Origin: Staphylococcus simiae
GTDB lineage: Bacteria; Bacillota; Bacilli; Staphylococcales; Staphylococcaceae
NCBI RefSeq assembly: GCF_017357005.1
Contig: NZ_CP071589.1
Span: forward strand, 1,364,001 to 1,428,000
DNA length: 64,000 bases
Reading direction: 5' to 3'
Position numbers and translations under genes: made by a program. The notes beneath the pieces are model-generated. The model searched no databases, was not told the origin of the DNA, and saw nothing but the letters and a program-made list of their open reading frames with translations. This document shows positions 49,262 to 59,107 of this stretch, piece after piece. The number at the start of each line of letters is the position of its first letter. Within the stretch, counting starts at the first letter, position 1.

Positions 49262-49885
49262 CTATTCTTTATATAATGATACTATTAATTTAGTAATAGT
49301 CGTTTTTGATATTCTACCAATCACTTCAAATTTATTATTCCCTTTTCTACGAACGATCGGAATTGAATCGATTTCTTTTTCAATCATCTGATCGGCTGCA
49401 TAGATAAGTAATTCACTTTCTTCTAAATATGTCACATTAGGCATACGTGTCATATTTATACTTATTGGAAGTTGGTGAATATCTGAACCTATCATAGATG
49501 CTCGCAATAGATCTTTTCTAGAACAGACACCAATAAAATCACTATTATCATTAATAATAAATAATGTACTGACATCTTCTAAAAAAATAGTACATATTGC
49601 ATCGTATACTGTCGTACTTTCTTTTAAAACTACAGGGTGAGACATATAGTCTTTAACTTCAAATTGTCTTAATTTGTCATTAAATAATTTATCCTTTGAT
49701 TTACCAGAATAATAATAGCCAACGCGTGGTCGTGCTTCAAGAAATCCTGACATCGTTAATATAGCTAAATCTGGTCGCAATGTGGCTCTAGTTAGATTTA
49801 ACTTTTCAGCAATATGTTCCCCTGTAATAGGTCCTTGATCTTTTACAATTTCAATGATGCGTTCTTGTCTTTGATTAAGTTCTAT
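49262..49885 (-). CDS. ccpN: CcpN-like transcriptional repressor (HTH + CBS domains), AUA start
   Basis: About 207 residues: N-terminal winged [17 protein letters not shown]..., [20 protein letters not shown] (~1-40) and two CBS domains (~65-205, ligand-sensing). Aligns by eye with Bacillus CcpN, repressor of gluconeogenic genes. The first stop-to-stop frame contains no ATG, GTG or TTG until TTG 49780, which would cut away the recognition helix. The codon at the expected start is ATA (49885-49883), with GGGGTG 7 bases ahead. I therefore take AUA as the start codon. If wrong, the gene is either N-truncated or has a sequence error. Confidence 0.8.
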   Translation of the reverse strand: MELNQRQERIIEIVKDQGPITGEHIAEKLNLTRATLRPDLAILTMSGFLEARPRVGYYYSGKSKDKLFNDKLRQFEVKDYMSHPVVLKESTTVYDAICTIFLEDVSTLFIINDNSDFIGVCSRKDLLRASMIGSDIHQLPISINMTRMPNVTYLEESELLIYAADQMIEKEIDSIPIVRRKGNNKFEVIGRISKTTITKLIVSLYKE

Positions 49886-49959
49886 AGGTCCTCACCCCTC
49901 TTATATTCACATATTATTATACCTATATTTGGAGATTGTCTCAATTACATTAATTTTAC

Positions 49960-49988
49960 TTGCCTTTAAAATGTCTTTCAATTAGAAT
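49960..49988 (+). promoter_or_regulatory. SigA-type promoter of the glyS leader
   Basis: TTGCCT (49960-49965), 17-bp spacer, TAGAAT (49983-49988). The T-box leader starts within ~10 bp after it. Confidence 0.7.
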
Positions 49989-49996
49989 ATATGTAC

Positions 49997-50199
49997 AGCG
50001 AGTTAAGGATAGTGTAAGCTTAACAACTATTTTGGCATACTATATATAATAAATTAAAAGCGAGTGTATTCACTAATTTGGGTGGAACCGCGGGTTAAAA
50101 ATGTAAATTATTTTGTATTTAATACAAATAAAATAATAACTCGTCCCATGGAAATAATGTATTTTCAATAATACTGTTATTTTCCATGGGACGTTTTTA
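49997..50199 (+). promoter_or_regulatory. Glycyl-tRNA T-box riboswitch with terminator
   Basis: The T-box core GGGTGGAACCGCGG lies at 50080-50093. A GGC specifier triplet (50034-50036, in TTTGGCATAC) fits glycine. The terminator 50142-50199 pairs CGTCCCATGGAAAATAAC-like arms (CGTCCCATGGAAA with TTTCCATGGGACG) and ends in five T. Uncharged tRNA-Gly binding would favour the antiterminator and allow glyS transcription. Confidence 0.93.
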
Positions 50200-50215
50200 T
50201 GTATAAGGAGAGAAA

Positions 50216-51610
50216 ATGATGACAAAAGATATGGATACAATTGTTTCACTAGCTAAACATAGAGGTTTTGTATTTCCAGGTAGTGATATCTATGGTGGTT
50301 TATCAAACACTTGGGACTATGGTCCATTAGGTGTTGAATTAAAAAATAATATTAAAAGAGCTTGGTGGCAAAAATTTATTACTCAATCACCTTATAATGT
50401 TGGTATTGATGCCGCTATATTAATGAATCCAAAAGTTTGGGAAGCGTCTGGACATTTAAATAACTTTAATGATCCAATGATCGATAATAAGGATAGTAAG
50501 ATTCGTTACAGAGCTGATAAACTTATTGAAGATTATATGCAAGATGTCAAAGGTGATGAAAACTTTATCGCTGATGGTTTAAGCTTTGATGAAATGAAAC
50601 GTATTATTGATGAAGAAAATATCGTGTGTCCTGTAAGTAAAACTGCTAATTGGACTGACATTCGCCAATTTAACTTAATGTTCAAGACATTCCAGGGTGT
50701 TACTGAAGATTCAACAAATGAAATTTTCTTACGTCCAGAAACTGCGCAAGGTATTTTTGTTAACTATAAAAATGTTCAACGTTCAATGCGTAAAAAATTA
50801 CCATTTGGTATCGGCCAAGTTGGTAAATCATTCCGTAATGAAATTACTCCAGGTAACTTCATCTTTAGAACACGTGAGTTTGAACAAATGGAACTTGAAT
50901 TTTTCTGTAAACCAGGTGAAGAAATCGAATGGCAAAACTATTGGAAAACATTTGCAAGTGATTGGTTAACAAACTTAAATATGAATACTGAAAATATGAG
51001 ATTACGTGATCATGATGAAGATGAATTATCACACTACTCAAATGCAACAACTGATATCGAATATAAATTCCCATTTGGTTGGGGTGAGCTATGGGGTATC
51101 GCAAGTCGTACGGACTTTGACTTACGTCAACATGCAGAGCATTCAGGTGAAGATTTCAGATATCATGATCCTGAAACAAATGAAAAATACATCCCATATT
51201 GTATAGAACCATCATTAGGTGCTGATCGTGTTACTTTAGCATTCCTATGTGATGCGTATGACGAAGAAGGTGTAGAAGGTAGCAAAGATGCTCGTACGGT
51301 CTTACACTTCCACCCTGCAATAGCACCATATAAAGCTGCTATATTACCATTAAGCAAAAAATTATCTGGTGAAGCTATTAAAATCTTTGAAGAGTTAAGC
51401 TCTAAATTCTCAATCGATTTTGATGAGTCTCAATCAATTGGTAAAAGATATCGTCGACAAGACGAAATCGGTACACCATACTGTATTACTTTTGACTTCG
51501 ATTCGTTAGAAGACAACCAAGTTACGGTTCGTGATAGAGATTCAATGGAACAAGTACGTATGCCAATTTCAGAATTAGAAACATTCTTAGCCGAAAAAAT
51601 TAAGTTTTAA
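50216..51610 (+). CDS. glyS: Glycyl-tRNA synthetase (alpha2 type)
   Basis: 464-residue class II synthetase of the dimeric, eukaryote-like type. Motif 2 [22 protein letters not shown] (F-R-N-E-x-x-P), motif 3 [10 protein letters not shown], and the N-terminal [19 protein letters not shown]-terminal anticodon-binding domain (~365-464). Two adjacent ATGs (50216, 50219) follow AAGGAGAG; either may be used. Single-gene plus-strand unit under T-box control, divergent from the ccpN-like gene. Confidence 0.95.
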   Translation: MMTKDMDTIVSLAKHRGFVFPGSDIYGGLSNTWDYGPLGVELKNNIKRAWWQKFITQSPYNVGIDAAILMNPKVWEASGHLNNFNDPMIDNKDSKIRYRADKLIEDYMQDVKGDENFIADGLSFDEMKRIIDEENIVCPVSKTANWTDIRQFNLMFKTFQGVTEDSTNEIFLRPETAQGIFVNYKNVQRSMRKKLPFGIGQVGKSFRNEITPGNFIFRTREFEQMELEFFCKPGEEIEWQNYWKTFASDWLTNLNMNTENMRLRDHDEDELSHYSNATTDIEYKFPFGWGELWGIASRTDFDLRQHAEHSGEDFRYHDPETNEKYIPYCIEPSLGADRVTLAFLCDAYDEEGVEGSKDARTVLHFHPAIAPYKAAILPLSKKLSGEAIKIFEELSSKFSIDFDESQSIGKRYRRQDEIGTPYCITFDFDSLEDNQVTVRDRDSMEQVRMPISELETFLAEKIKF

Positions 51611-51624
51611 GTTATAACATGATT

Positions 51625-51665
51625 AAAAGCGTAAGATATACCTTCTTGGTACGTCTTACGCTTTT
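51625..51665 (+). terminator. Bidirectional terminator between glyS and recO
   Basis: AAAAGCGTAAGA(c) pairs with (g)TCTTACGCTTTT around an AT-rich loop. Both flanks end in T/A runs, serving the convergent genes. Confidence 0.85.
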
Positions 51666-52419
51666 ATTGATTTTCTAATCTTTTTAACTGATTAATTAAT
51701 TTTTGACTTTTAAAAAACATGCCTGCATATTCCCTATAAAGCATGATTAACAAATCTGACATTTCATCTAATAGCTCTTGGGCAATATTTAGAGAATTCA
51801 TTTTGTCGATGGGTAACTTTTGTAATATATCTAATAAGTATAATGTTTTATTAGATATCATAACTGCATGTGGATCTTGATGAGCTACATTTTTAGATAT
51901 TGTCCCATCAAATTTGAAACTATAACCAACTAATTGTGATTGATCTTCATTACCAGTCACTATACAATGATCGAATGACGCTGTAAAACCAAATCGATTC
52001 ATACATTTTAACAATACAATAATAGATAATAATTGTGCTGAAGTGTCTTGTTCAATTTTTGTTAACACAAATTGTAGTAATTGATAATTATAAGGAGAAA
52101 TATCTCCTTCATCCATAGAACGATCAATAGTTTCAGCAGCTAAAGAGGCATAACTACTTACATATAAATCCATTTGTAGTTTATAGTGTTGATTAATCAC
52201 ATCTACAGAATTAAGTGTTCCCATGCCTCGCCATTGGTTATATATAAACAAACCATCCACAAACATCTGCGTCTGTGCTTGTAAGCCAGTTTTAACTTTT
52301 TTAGCTCTTCTGGCCATTAAGGGTACTTTAGCACCATGTTCATTTAATATTGTAATTACTTTATCAGATTCTCCATAATCAATAGCTTTTATTATAATGC
52401 CTTTTTGCCGCATTGGCAT
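51664..52419 (-). CDS. recO: DNA repair protein RecO
   Basis: 251-residue recombination mediator that loads RecA in the RecFOR pathway. N-terminal OB fold ([19 protein letters not shown], ~7-25), helical C-terminal domain. The zinc cysteines of some RecO proteins are missing, as expected in staphylococci. The stop overlaps the terminator shared with glyS. It lies ~20 bp after era, the era-recO pairing typical of Firmicutes. Confidence 0.93.
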   Translation of the reverse strand: MPMRQKGIIIKAIDYGESDKVITILNEHGAKVPLMARRAKKVKTGLQAQTQMFVDGLFIYNQWRGMGTLNSVDVINQHYKLQMDLYVSSYASLAAETIDRSMDEGDISPYNYQLLQFVLTKIEQDTSAQLLSIIVLLKCMNRFGFTASFDHCIVTGNEDQSQLVGYSFKFDGTISKNVAHQDPHAVMISNKTLYLLDILQKLPIDKMNSLNIAQELLDEMSDLLIMLYREYAGMFFKSQKLINQLKRLENQ

Positions 52420-52440
52420 TGTACTTCACCACTCTCAAGA

Positions 52441-53340
52441 TTAATCTTGATCTTCAATATATCCAATTTGGCGAATGAAGTTAACTTTATTTCTCCAGTC
52501 TTTTTGAACCTTAACCCATAACTCTAAATAAACTTTTGAACCAAGTAACATTTCAATATCTCGTCTTGCACGTTTACCTACTTCTTTAAGTTTTTTGCCA
52601 CCTTTACCAATGACAATACCTTTTTGCGAATCTCGTTCAACATAAATTGTAGCTTCGATATGTACACGATCTTCGCTCTCTTTAACCATACGATCAACAT
52701 TAACACCAATTGCATGTGGAATTTCTTCACTAGTTAAATGTAAAATCTTTTCTCTTATAATTTCACTTACGACAAATTGTTCTGGGTGGTCAGAAATTTG
52801 ATCATCTGGATAATATTTAGGACCTTCAGGTAAATATGTTTTTAATACATCTATAAAATGGTCGACATTCAAACCTTCTAGAGCAGATATTGGAACAATT
52901 TCTGTAAAATCCAAATACTTTTGATAAGCTTCTATTTTAGGCATAAGCTCATCAGGATGTACTAAATCTATTTTATTTAAAACTAAAAAGACAGGTGTTT
53001 TAACATTTTTCAACATTTCCATAATATACTCGTCGCCACGTCCAATATCTTCATTGGCATTAACCATAAACATAATAGCATCTATTTCAGAAAGTGTATT
53101 TTTAGCTACTCTCATCATATAGTCCCCTAATTTATGTTTAGGTTTATGAATTCCTGGTGTGTCAATAAAGATGATTTGTGCATCATCACGAGTCATGACA
53201 CCTTGAATTTTATTTCTTGTAGTCTGAGCTTTATCAGACATGATTGCAATTTTATGACCAATTACTCTATTGACAAATGTTGATTTCCCAACATTAGGTC
53301 TACCGATAATTGATACAAATCCTGATTTATGTTCTGTCAT
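52441..53340 (-). CDS. era: GTPase Era, ribosome assembly factor
   Basis: 299-residue GTPase that matures the 30S subunit by binding the 3' end of 16S rRNA. G1 GRPNVGKST (~13-21), G3 [14 protein letters not shown] (~60-73), G4 NKID (~122) and G5 SALEG. The C-terminal KH domain contains [21 protein letters not shown]. It overlaps the cdd stop region by adjacency (one-base gap). Confidence 0.96.
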   Translation of the reverse strand: MTEHKSGFVSIIGRPNVGKSTFVNRVIGHKIAIMSDKAQTTRNKIQGVMTRDDAQIIFIDTPGIHKPKHKLGDYMMRVAKNTLSEIDAIMFMVNANEDIGRGDEYIMEMLKNVKTPVFLVLNKIDLVHPDELMPKIEAYQKYLDFTEIVPISALEGLNVDHFIDVLKTYLPEGPKYYPDDQISDHPEQFVVSEIIREKILHLTSEEIPHAIGVNVDRMVKESEDRVHIEATIYVERDSQKGIVIGKGGKKLKEVGKRARRDIEMLLGSKVYLELWVKVQKDWRNKVNFIRQIGYIEDQD

Positions 53341-53745
53341 CTATTTTAAATCCTTTCCTGAAAATCCAAATGGTAATAATTCTTCTACAGTCATTGTTAC
53401 AACATCACCTTGATGATTAGTCATATAGATAGGCATATCATCATCACATAATTCTTTCAACACCTGTCTGCACGCGCCACATGGTGAAGACGGCTCATCA
53501 GCATCGACGGTCACTGTCATTGATTCAAAGTCACCTGGTCGATAACCTTGCGATATCGCTGCAACTAAACTTGATCTCTCCGCACAAATCGATAATGGAT
53601 ATGAAGCATTCTCGACATTAACGCCGTAAAATGTTCTACCATCTTTAGCTTTTAAGTAAGCACCTACTTTAAAATTACTATATGGCGCATAAGCTTCCTG
53701 TTGAGCTTTTCTTACTTCTTGAAAATAATGTGGTTGATAACTCAT
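53341..53745 (-). CDS. cdd: Cytidine deaminase
   Basis: 134-residue tetrameric deaminase converting cytidine/deoxycytidine to uridine/deoxyuridine in pyrimidine salvage. Zinc and catalytic residues are in CAERSSL (C-A-E, ~53) and PCGACRQVL (~86-94). AGGAAAATTG precedes the ATG at 53745. Sits between dgkA and era, as in Bacillus. Confidence 0.95.
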   Translation of the reverse strand: MSYQPHYFQEVRKAQQEAYAPYSNFKVGAYLKAKDGRTFYGVNVENASYPLSICAERSSLVAAISQGYRPGDFESMTVTVDADEPSSPCGACRQVLKELCDDDMPIYMTNHQGDVVTMTVEELLPFGFSGKDLK

Positions 53746-53757
53746 TCAATTTTCCTC

Positions 53758-54102
53758 CTAAAATAGAGCAATAAAATATGGTACAAATATAATTAAACCG
53801 ATGACTAGAGCCAAAATAGAAACCATTAGCACACTGAATGCTGCAATATCTTTAGCAAACTTAGCGAATTCATGATATTCAGTTGTTACTAAATCTACGA
53901 CATATTCAATTGAAGTATTTAATGCTTCAACAGTTAACACCAATGCAATGGCTATAAGAATAAATATCCACTCATGTGAATCAATTTTAAAAATAAAACC
54001 AAATACAATTGCAACAATCATTGCAAATATATGCAATAAAAATTTGTGATCTTTCTGCAATAATACTTTCAATCCATCAAAGGCATATTTAAAGCGTTTC
54101 AT
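53758..54102 (-). CDS. dgkA: Diacylglycerol/undecaprenol kinase
   Basis: 114-residue integral membrane kinase. In Gram-positives the preferred substrate is undecaprenol. Three helices (~25-42, 45-60, 90-112) and the catalytic EALNTSIEYVVD motif (~62-73). Short basic N-terminus KRFKYAFDGL. It overlaps ybeY by one base. Confidence 0.92.
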   Translation of the reverse strand: MKRFKYAFDGLKVLLQKDHKFLLHIFAMIVAIVFGFIFKIDSHEWIFILIAIALVLTVEALNTSIEYVVDLVTTEYHEFAKFAKDIAAFSVLMVSILALVIGLIIFVPYFIALF

Positions 54103-54572
54103 TATGCATCTCTCGTTAAACCGTAAGCGTTTAATATAGCATCTTGGCGACCAAACATTTGTCGTTCATCTTCTGTAGTCATGTGATCATATCCTAGTAA
54201 ATGCAGAAATCCATGAAGTGCTAAAAATCCTAATTCACGTTCAAATGAGTGTCCATAATTATCTGCCTGTTCTTGGGCAACATCTGTGCATATAATAATA
54301 TCGCCAAGAACTCTAGGAATATCAAAATCATTAAAATCAATTTCTGGTTCATCTTCTTCTAAAGCAAATGAAATGACATCAGTCACTTTATCTTTATCGC
54401 GATAAGTACGATTGATTGTTTGTATTTCTTCTTTATCTACAAAAGTTACTGATAATTCAGCTTCTTCATCAATATGTTCTTGTTGTTTAGCAAAATTCAA
54501 TAACTCTTCAATTTGATGGTACCACGCTTCTTTTACTAAGTTAGTATGGTCACTAAAATCAATAGTAAACAT
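54102..54572 (-). CDS. ybeY: Endoribonuclease YbeY, rRNA maturation factor
   Basis: 156-residue zinc endoribonuclease needed for 16S rRNA 3' end processing and ribosome quality control. Zinc triad [12 protein letters not shown] (HGxLHLxGYDH, ~122-133). The acidic [22 protein letters not shown] region is typical. Adjacent to the phoH gene (no gap). Confidence 0.94.
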   Translation of the reverse strand: MFTIDFSDHTNLVKEAWYHQIEELLNFAKQQEHIDEEAELSVTFVDKEEIQTINRTYRDKDKVTDVISFALEEDEPEIDFNDFDIPRVLGDIIICTDVAQEQADNYGHSFERELGFLALHGFLHLLGYDHMTTEDERQMFGRQDAILNAYGLTRDA

Positions 54573-55520
54573 TTAGCCCTCTCCTTCATATTGCTGAATT
54601 ATTTTACTTACTAAAGGATGTCTCACTACATCGCTTTGATCTAGTTTTAAAATACTAATACCTTTAACACCATGTAATTTGTTCACAGCTTCTTTCAAAC
54701 CACTTTTAACGCCTTTAGGTAAATCTATTTGTGTTTGATCACCAGTCACAACCATCTTAGACCCAAATCCAAGTCGAGTTAAAAACATTTTCATTTGGGC
54801 ATGTGTTGTATTTTGAGCTTCATCTAATATAACAAACGCATCATCTAATGTACGTCCTCTCATGTAAGCTAAGGGTGCAATTTCAATAATTCCTCGTTCG
54901 ATAAAACGTTCTGTTTGTTCTCTACCTAAAACTGTGTTTAAACCATCATATAAAGGTCTTAAGTATGGATCTACTTTTTCTTTTAAATCTCCAGGTAGGA
55001 ACCCCAGTGATTCTCCTGCTTCTACAGCTGGTCTAGTTAATACAATTCGTTTAACATTTCCTTTTCTTAATTGTTGTGCTGCATATACTACAGCTAAGAA
55101 TGTTTTTCCTGTACCTGCTGGTCCAATGCCGAACACCAAATCATTATTTTTCATGGCATTCATATACATACGTTGACCCATTGTCTTGGCTCTTATAGTT
55201 TTTCCATAGGCATCTTTAGTAATTTCTTCTTCATACAAATCTATTAAATGTTGTATCGTATTATTATGAGCCATTTTAATAGCCGCTTCTACATCTTTTA
55301 AAGTAATATTATTACCTAATTCTATCACTTTCAATAAATTATTTAATACTGATTCTGCTTTTTCAACATTCTCTATATTAGTACCTTTTACAGCAATTTC
55401 TTGACCTCTTGCATGGATGACAACATCGAAACTTTCCTCGATAGCTTTTAAATGTTCATCGTTATTGCCAATTAAAGCTTGAGATTGATTCATATTGTCT
55501 ATTTGTATAATTCCAGGCAT
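54573..55520 (-). CDS. PhoH-like ATPase
   Basis: 315-residue cytosolic P-loop ATPase with N-terminal KH-like segment (~1-100) and helicase-like core. Walker A GPAGTGKTFLA (~136-146), Walker B FVILDEAQNT (~227-236). The pairing with ybeY is conserved across bacteria and points to RNA metabolism, but activity in staphylococci is not known. GGAGCG precedes the ATG. Confidence 0.9.
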   Translation of the reverse strand: MPGIIQIDNMNQSQALIGNNDEHLKAIEESFDVVIHARGQEIAVKGTNIENVEKAESVLNNLLKVIELGNNITLKDVEAAIKMAHNNTIQHLIDLYEEEITKDAYGKTIRAKTMGQRMYMNAMKNNDLVFGIGPAGTGKTFLAVVYAAQQLRKGNVKRIVLTRPAVEAGESLGFLPGDLKEKVDPYLRPLYDGLNTVLGREQTERFIERGIIEIAPLAYMRGRTLDDAFVILDEAQNTTHAQMKMFLTRLGFGSKMVVTGDQTQIDLPKGVKSGLKEAVNKLHGVKGISILKLDQSDVVRHPLVSKIIQQYEGEG

Positions 55521-55752
55521 ACATGCGCTCCTTTTCTATTAAACTATTAATTTAATTTTTGTCATATCTTTTTAATTATATCATGCAATGTATGTAAATA
55601 AACGTCTTTGCCTTTAGTTATTCTTATTTCTTTATATTTAAAAGTCTACTAGAGACTGAAACGTTTCACAAATATTAAAACTCTAACAATTATTGCTACT
55701 GACATTGTCCGTCACTAAATTAAATAACGAATTTAAGTCCAAATTAGTCAAA

Positions 55753-55785
55753 AAAAGAGGGGCTAAATTAGCTTTAGTCCCTCGT
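55753..55785 (-). terminator. Terminator downstream of the flotillin cluster
   Basis: GAGGGACTAAA and TTTAGCCCCTC form the stem on the minus strand, followed by six T; 13 bp after the stop of the 229-aa protein gene. Confidence 0.85.
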
Positions 55786-55796
55786 TAGTTTCACTA

Positions 55797-56486
55797 TTAT
55801 AATCGTTTTGGTTTATTAAGAACTTCTGACCATATCATGCCATTAATAATTTCATCACTATCAAATTGAAATGCTGAATGCGTCATATTTTTTTCGACAT
55901 TTTGAGAATTTAGTAATTGCTTTAACTTTATGCGTTTCGTACGTTCAGATAAATATTTATCTTCAATGATATTGCGTGCTCTTTTTTCCATTAAAGCAAT
56001 TTGTTTTTCTTTCTCTTTATCAATGTCGCTTCGTATCATCTTAATGTCATCTTTTAGTGATTGTTCTAATTGACGTTTGATTTCTTCAGAATTTTCATCT
56101 CTAGTCATAGATTGTCTTGGGTTATTACGAATATCTTTATGACTTGGTTTACTTTGTGTCATAGTAGATTGATATTCCGGACTAGGTTTAGATGACTCTG
56201 TAAAAACTTTACGTTCTTTTGTTGACTCATTATCAAATAATGGGGGTAAAGTATCATCAATTTTACGCTTTGATTTCTTTTTATCTTCCTCATCATTTAA
56301 CTCATCACTAATTTCTTTAAATGTACGCTCAATTTGTTCAAAGAAACCACCTTTTTTAGGTTGTTTATCTTCAGGTGTTTTTTGAGGTGGTTTTTGATTT
56401 TGTCTATCTTTATGACTATTTTCACGCATCGTAGTAATGATAGAAATGATTACCGATATGACAAAAATTATAATACCGATATTCAT
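55797..56486 (-). CDS. Membrane-anchored, charged protein of the flotillin cluster
   Basis: 229-residue conserved staphylococcal hypothetical. One N-terminal transmembrane helix (~2-18, NIGIIIFVISVIISIITT), then a long, highly charged, Lys/Glu/Asp/Ser-rich and probably disordered region (~25-130), then a coiled-coil-like stretch (~130-195, IKRQLEQSLKDDIKMIRSDI). It lies 15 bp after floA, the third gene of nfeD-floA-orf. I do not recognise a function; association with membrane microdomains is inferred from position only. Confidence 0.65.
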   Translation of the reverse strand: MNIGIIIFVISVIISIITTMRENSHKDRQNQKPPQKTPEDKQPKKGGFFEQIERTFKEISDELNDEEDKKKSKRKIDDTLPPLFDNESTKERKVFTESSKPSPEYQSTMTQSKPSHKDIRNNPRQSMTRDENSEEIKRQLEQSLKDDIKMIRSDIDKEKEKQIALMEKRARNIIEDKYLSERTKRIKLKQLLNSQNVEKNMTHSAFQFDSDEIINGMIWSEVLNKPKRL

Positions 56487-56501
56487 TTAACCACCTCATT
56501 T

Positions 56502-57491
56502 TTATTGTTCAGGTGTTTCATCATCATTTTGATCAGTTCGCTTATTAATAGCGTTTCTCATACCCGTATCTGCTTCAATATTTTTTAAATTGTAATAATC
56601 CTTAACTGAAATATTTCCTGATCTCAATGCTTCAGCCATTGCAAGAGGTACTTCTGATTCAGCTTCAACAACTTTAGCGTGCATTTCTTGAACACGTGCT
56701 TTCATTTCTTGTTCAGTTGCAACAGCCATTGCTCTTCTCTCTTCAGCTTTAGCTTGAGCAATATTTTTATCAGCCAATGCTTGTTCAGTTTGTAAATCCG
56801 CACCAATATTTTTACTTATGTCTACGTCAGCAATATCTATTGATAAAATTTCAAATGCTGTACCAGAGTCTAAACCTTTACTTAACACTGTTTTAGAGAT
56901 ATTGTCTGGATTTTCTAGAACTTGAGTATGATGCTCACTTGAACCTATGGTAGAAACGATACCTTCACCAACACGAGCGATGATAGTTTCTTCACCAGCA
57001 CCACCTACTAAACGTGCAATATTTGCTCTTACTGTAATACGAGCTTTAGCTTTAACTTCAATACCGTTCATTGCAACACCAGCGATAAATGGTGTTTCAA
57101 TCACTTTAGGATTAACTGACATTTGTACTGCTTCTAATACATCTCTTCCTGCAAGATCTATTGCAGCTGCGCGTTCGAATGGTAAATCTATATCAGCACG
57201 TTGAGCTGCAATATTAGCATCTACTACTCTATCAACATTACCACCAGCTAAATAATGTGATTCTAATTGATTTGTAGTAAGTACCAAGCCAGCTTTATGA
57301 GCTTTAATTAACGGTGCAATGACCTTTCTTGGAGATACACGACGTAATCGCATACCTACTAATGTACCAATTCCTACATGAACTCCCGCTGCTAATGCCG
57401 AAATCCACAACCCAATAGGTACAAATGAAAATAAAATTAATAATGCGACTATGATGATAACCGCTATAACGATAAAGCTAACACTTAACAT
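56502..57491 (-). CDS. floA: Flotillin-like protein FloA
   Basis: 329-residue SPFH-domain protein that organises functional membrane microdomains. N-terminal hydrophobic hairpin (~4-45), SPFH/PHB domain (~50-200), then the EA-rich coiled coil ([20 protein letters not shown], ~235-290). Length and ending match YqfA/FloA. It lies 18 bp after nfeD, the usual pairing. Confidence 0.93.
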   Translation of the reverse strand: MLSVSFIVIAVIIIVALLILFSFVPIGLWISALAAGVHVGIGTLVGMRLRRVSPRKVIAPLIKAHKAGLVLTTNQLESHYLAGGNVDRVVDANIAAQRADIDLPFERAAAIDLAGRDVLEAVQMSVNPKVIETPFIAGVAMNGIEVKAKARITVRANIARLVGGAGEETIIARVGEGIVSTIGSSEHHTQVLENPDNISKTVLSKGLDSGTAFEILSIDIADVDISKNIGADLQTEQALADKNIAQAKAEERRAMAVATEQEMKARVQEMHAKVVEAESEVPLAMAEALRSGNISVKDYYNLKNIEADTGMRNAINKRTDQNDDETPEQ

Positions 57492-57509
57492 ATAATCTCT
57501 CCTTATTCT

Positions 57510-58217
57510 TTAGTTGGTTTCTCTTACAACAACTCTACTACCTTCAACTTCTAAAATTTCAACTGTTTTATTACGAAGGATGAAATTCCCATCAGATACA
57601 GCATCAATTCTTTCATTTTCACAAAAAATAATGCCAGCTGGTCGAAGGTCAGTAACTGTTTGAGCTTTCTTACCAACGAGGTGCGAACGATTATCTTGAG
57701 ATATGTAACCTGCCTCAGAACTAGTTGAGTCTTTTAAAATAACTTTATCTAAAAATGGAATTTTTCTATTGAATATTTTCACTAATATCACCCATTCTAT
57801 AATTGTAAATATCAAAGCTACAATAACGTTACCAAGCATTAAAAGTAAGTTATCTCCTAATGTTATGATACTTATCGTTATTAAAGTCATTCCAATTAAT
57901 CCAATGACAGCTCCAACAACAAATAGTTCAATAACTACTAATATGACTCCTATAGAAAATAATAAAACTGAATGAAGATTTACGTCTCCTTGAACTAAAA
58001 ATCCAAAAAATAAAAGCAGCAACGCAATTGAAGATAAAATTCCTGCAGCATTGATATGTTTAGAATATAGTTGGTATACAAATCCTAAAAATACTAAACA
58101 TGTAAGAAGTAATGATATTACTGGATTAACAATCGCTTCGCTTAATTGTTTAATCCAATCGTTGTCAATAGAAAATGCCAAAAATTTAGTCATTTTTATT
58201 ACATTGATATAATCCAA
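57510..58217 (-). CDS. NfeD-family membrane protein, short form without protease domain
   Basis: 235 residues: four or five transmembrane helices (~32-160) and a C-terminal NfeD OB fold (~170-235, GKKAQTVTDLRPAGIIFCEN and RVVVRE). The N-terminal ClpP-class serine protease domain of long NfeD proteins such as Bacillus YqeZ is missing: there is no GxSxA-type nucleophile. Upstream partner of floA; proposed scaffold in microdomain function. Confidence 0.85.
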   Translation of the reverse strand: MDYINVIKMTKFLAFSIDNDWIKQLSEAIVNPVISLLLTCLVFLGFVYQLYSKHINAAGILSSIALLLLFFGFLVQGDVNLHSVLLFSIGVILVVIELFVVGAVIGLIGMTLITISIITLGDNLLLMLGNVIVALIFTIIEWVILVKIFNRKIPFLDKVILKDSTSSEAGYISQDNRSHLVGKKAQTVTDLRPAGIIFCENERIDAVSDGNFILRNKTVEILEVEGSRVVVRETN

Positions 58218-58657
58218 AATCTCACCTCGCCCTCAATAATATTATACATGAAACCGTAAACATATAATAGTAAAAAGAAACATATAAAAATAACATTAAA
58301 TATTTTAATTATTATTATTATTTTTATGCACTTTGATTTATTAGTGAATCTTAACAGTTTCTATTAAAAAGTCATGGATAACAAACATCCTATGCTTAGT
58401 AGAATATACTAGTCGTAACCGTCAAATTTATAAAATGATGATTGAAATAGTAACGCTTTAAACTTAAGTATAACTGAATATATATTTCAATATTTTAATC
58501 TTCACACAACTTTCAGATACACATACGAATTAACCATTTGAGTTTAATACCATTTTGCCAGCAAAGAAAAAGACACTATAAACTAGTACTCACTAGCTTA
58601 TAGTGTCTTCAATTATATAATTAATATTCGTGTTGAGGGAGTCAACAGAGGTATTAA
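58218..58657. other. Intergenic gap between rpsU end and nfeD start
   Basis: 440 bp. The rpsU terminator lies at 58569-58609. A small palindrome GTTGA-gggag-TCAAC (near 58630-58647) sits in the rpsU 3' leader. The stretch 58250-58560 is AT-rich, with a short TTA/ATT microsatellite, and should hold the nfeD promoter; I see no gene. Confidence 0.5.
58569..58609 (-). terminator. Terminator of rpsU
   Basis: AGACACTATAA pairs with TTATAGTGTCT on the minus strand, followed by TTTTCTTT. Confidence 0.85.
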
Positions 58658-58834
58658 TTATTTGAATTTACGCTTACGCGCAGCTTCTGATTTCTTTTTA
58701 CGTTTTACGCTTGGTTTTTCGTAAAACTCACGTTTACGTACTTCTTGGATTGTTCCACTTTTAGAAACTGAACGTTTAAATCTACGTAATGCATCTTCAA
58801 GTGATTCATTTTTACGTACTACTGTTTTAGACAT
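58658..58834 (-). CDS. rpsU: 30S ribosomal protein S21
   Basis: 58 residues, [20 protein letters not shown] and a very basic C-terminal half ending [13 protein letters not shown]. The ATG at 58834 has GGAGGG upstream; an in-frame start farther up (MIFGGREIQ...) overlaps that site. It has its own promoter and terminator. S21 sits on the 30S platform and helps bind the anti-Shine-Dalgarno region. Confidence 0.95.
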
Positions 58835-58904
58835 CTGTATTTCCCTCCCTCCAAATATCAACGGAACTTTATAGTCAATTGCATAGTAAAACTATGCATT
58901 AATA

Positions 58905-58933
58905 AGTATAATATATATGCAATTTGTGGTCAA
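58905..58933 (-). promoter_or_regulatory. SigA-type promoter of rpsU
   Basis: On the minus strand TTGACC (58933-58928), 17-bp spacer, TATACT (58910-58905). The predicted transcript begins near 58898, at the hairpin GCATAGT-ttt-ACTATGC (58881-58897). Confidence 0.75.
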
Positions 58934-59107
58934 TTAGTAATTTCTTTTTTATTTGAAACATATTTCACACTAGCGACGTATAATCATAAAAAATAATCGA
59001 TTCAACTATTATTTAAAACAAAGTCGTTTAATAGTTATTTCTAACTTATATCTATTGGACGGTATATCACATTAAATGATTGTAATTGTCCTTTAGAGCA
59101 ATCAAAT

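Noticed and set aside
49262..49780. A shorter ccpN-like gene starting at TTG 49780.
   Set aside because: This would remove most of the winged HTH, whose sequence is intact upstream, and no ribosome site precedes it.
58300..58330. TTA/ATT microsatellite upstream of nfeD.
   Set aside because: Short, imperfect and expected by chance at this base composition.
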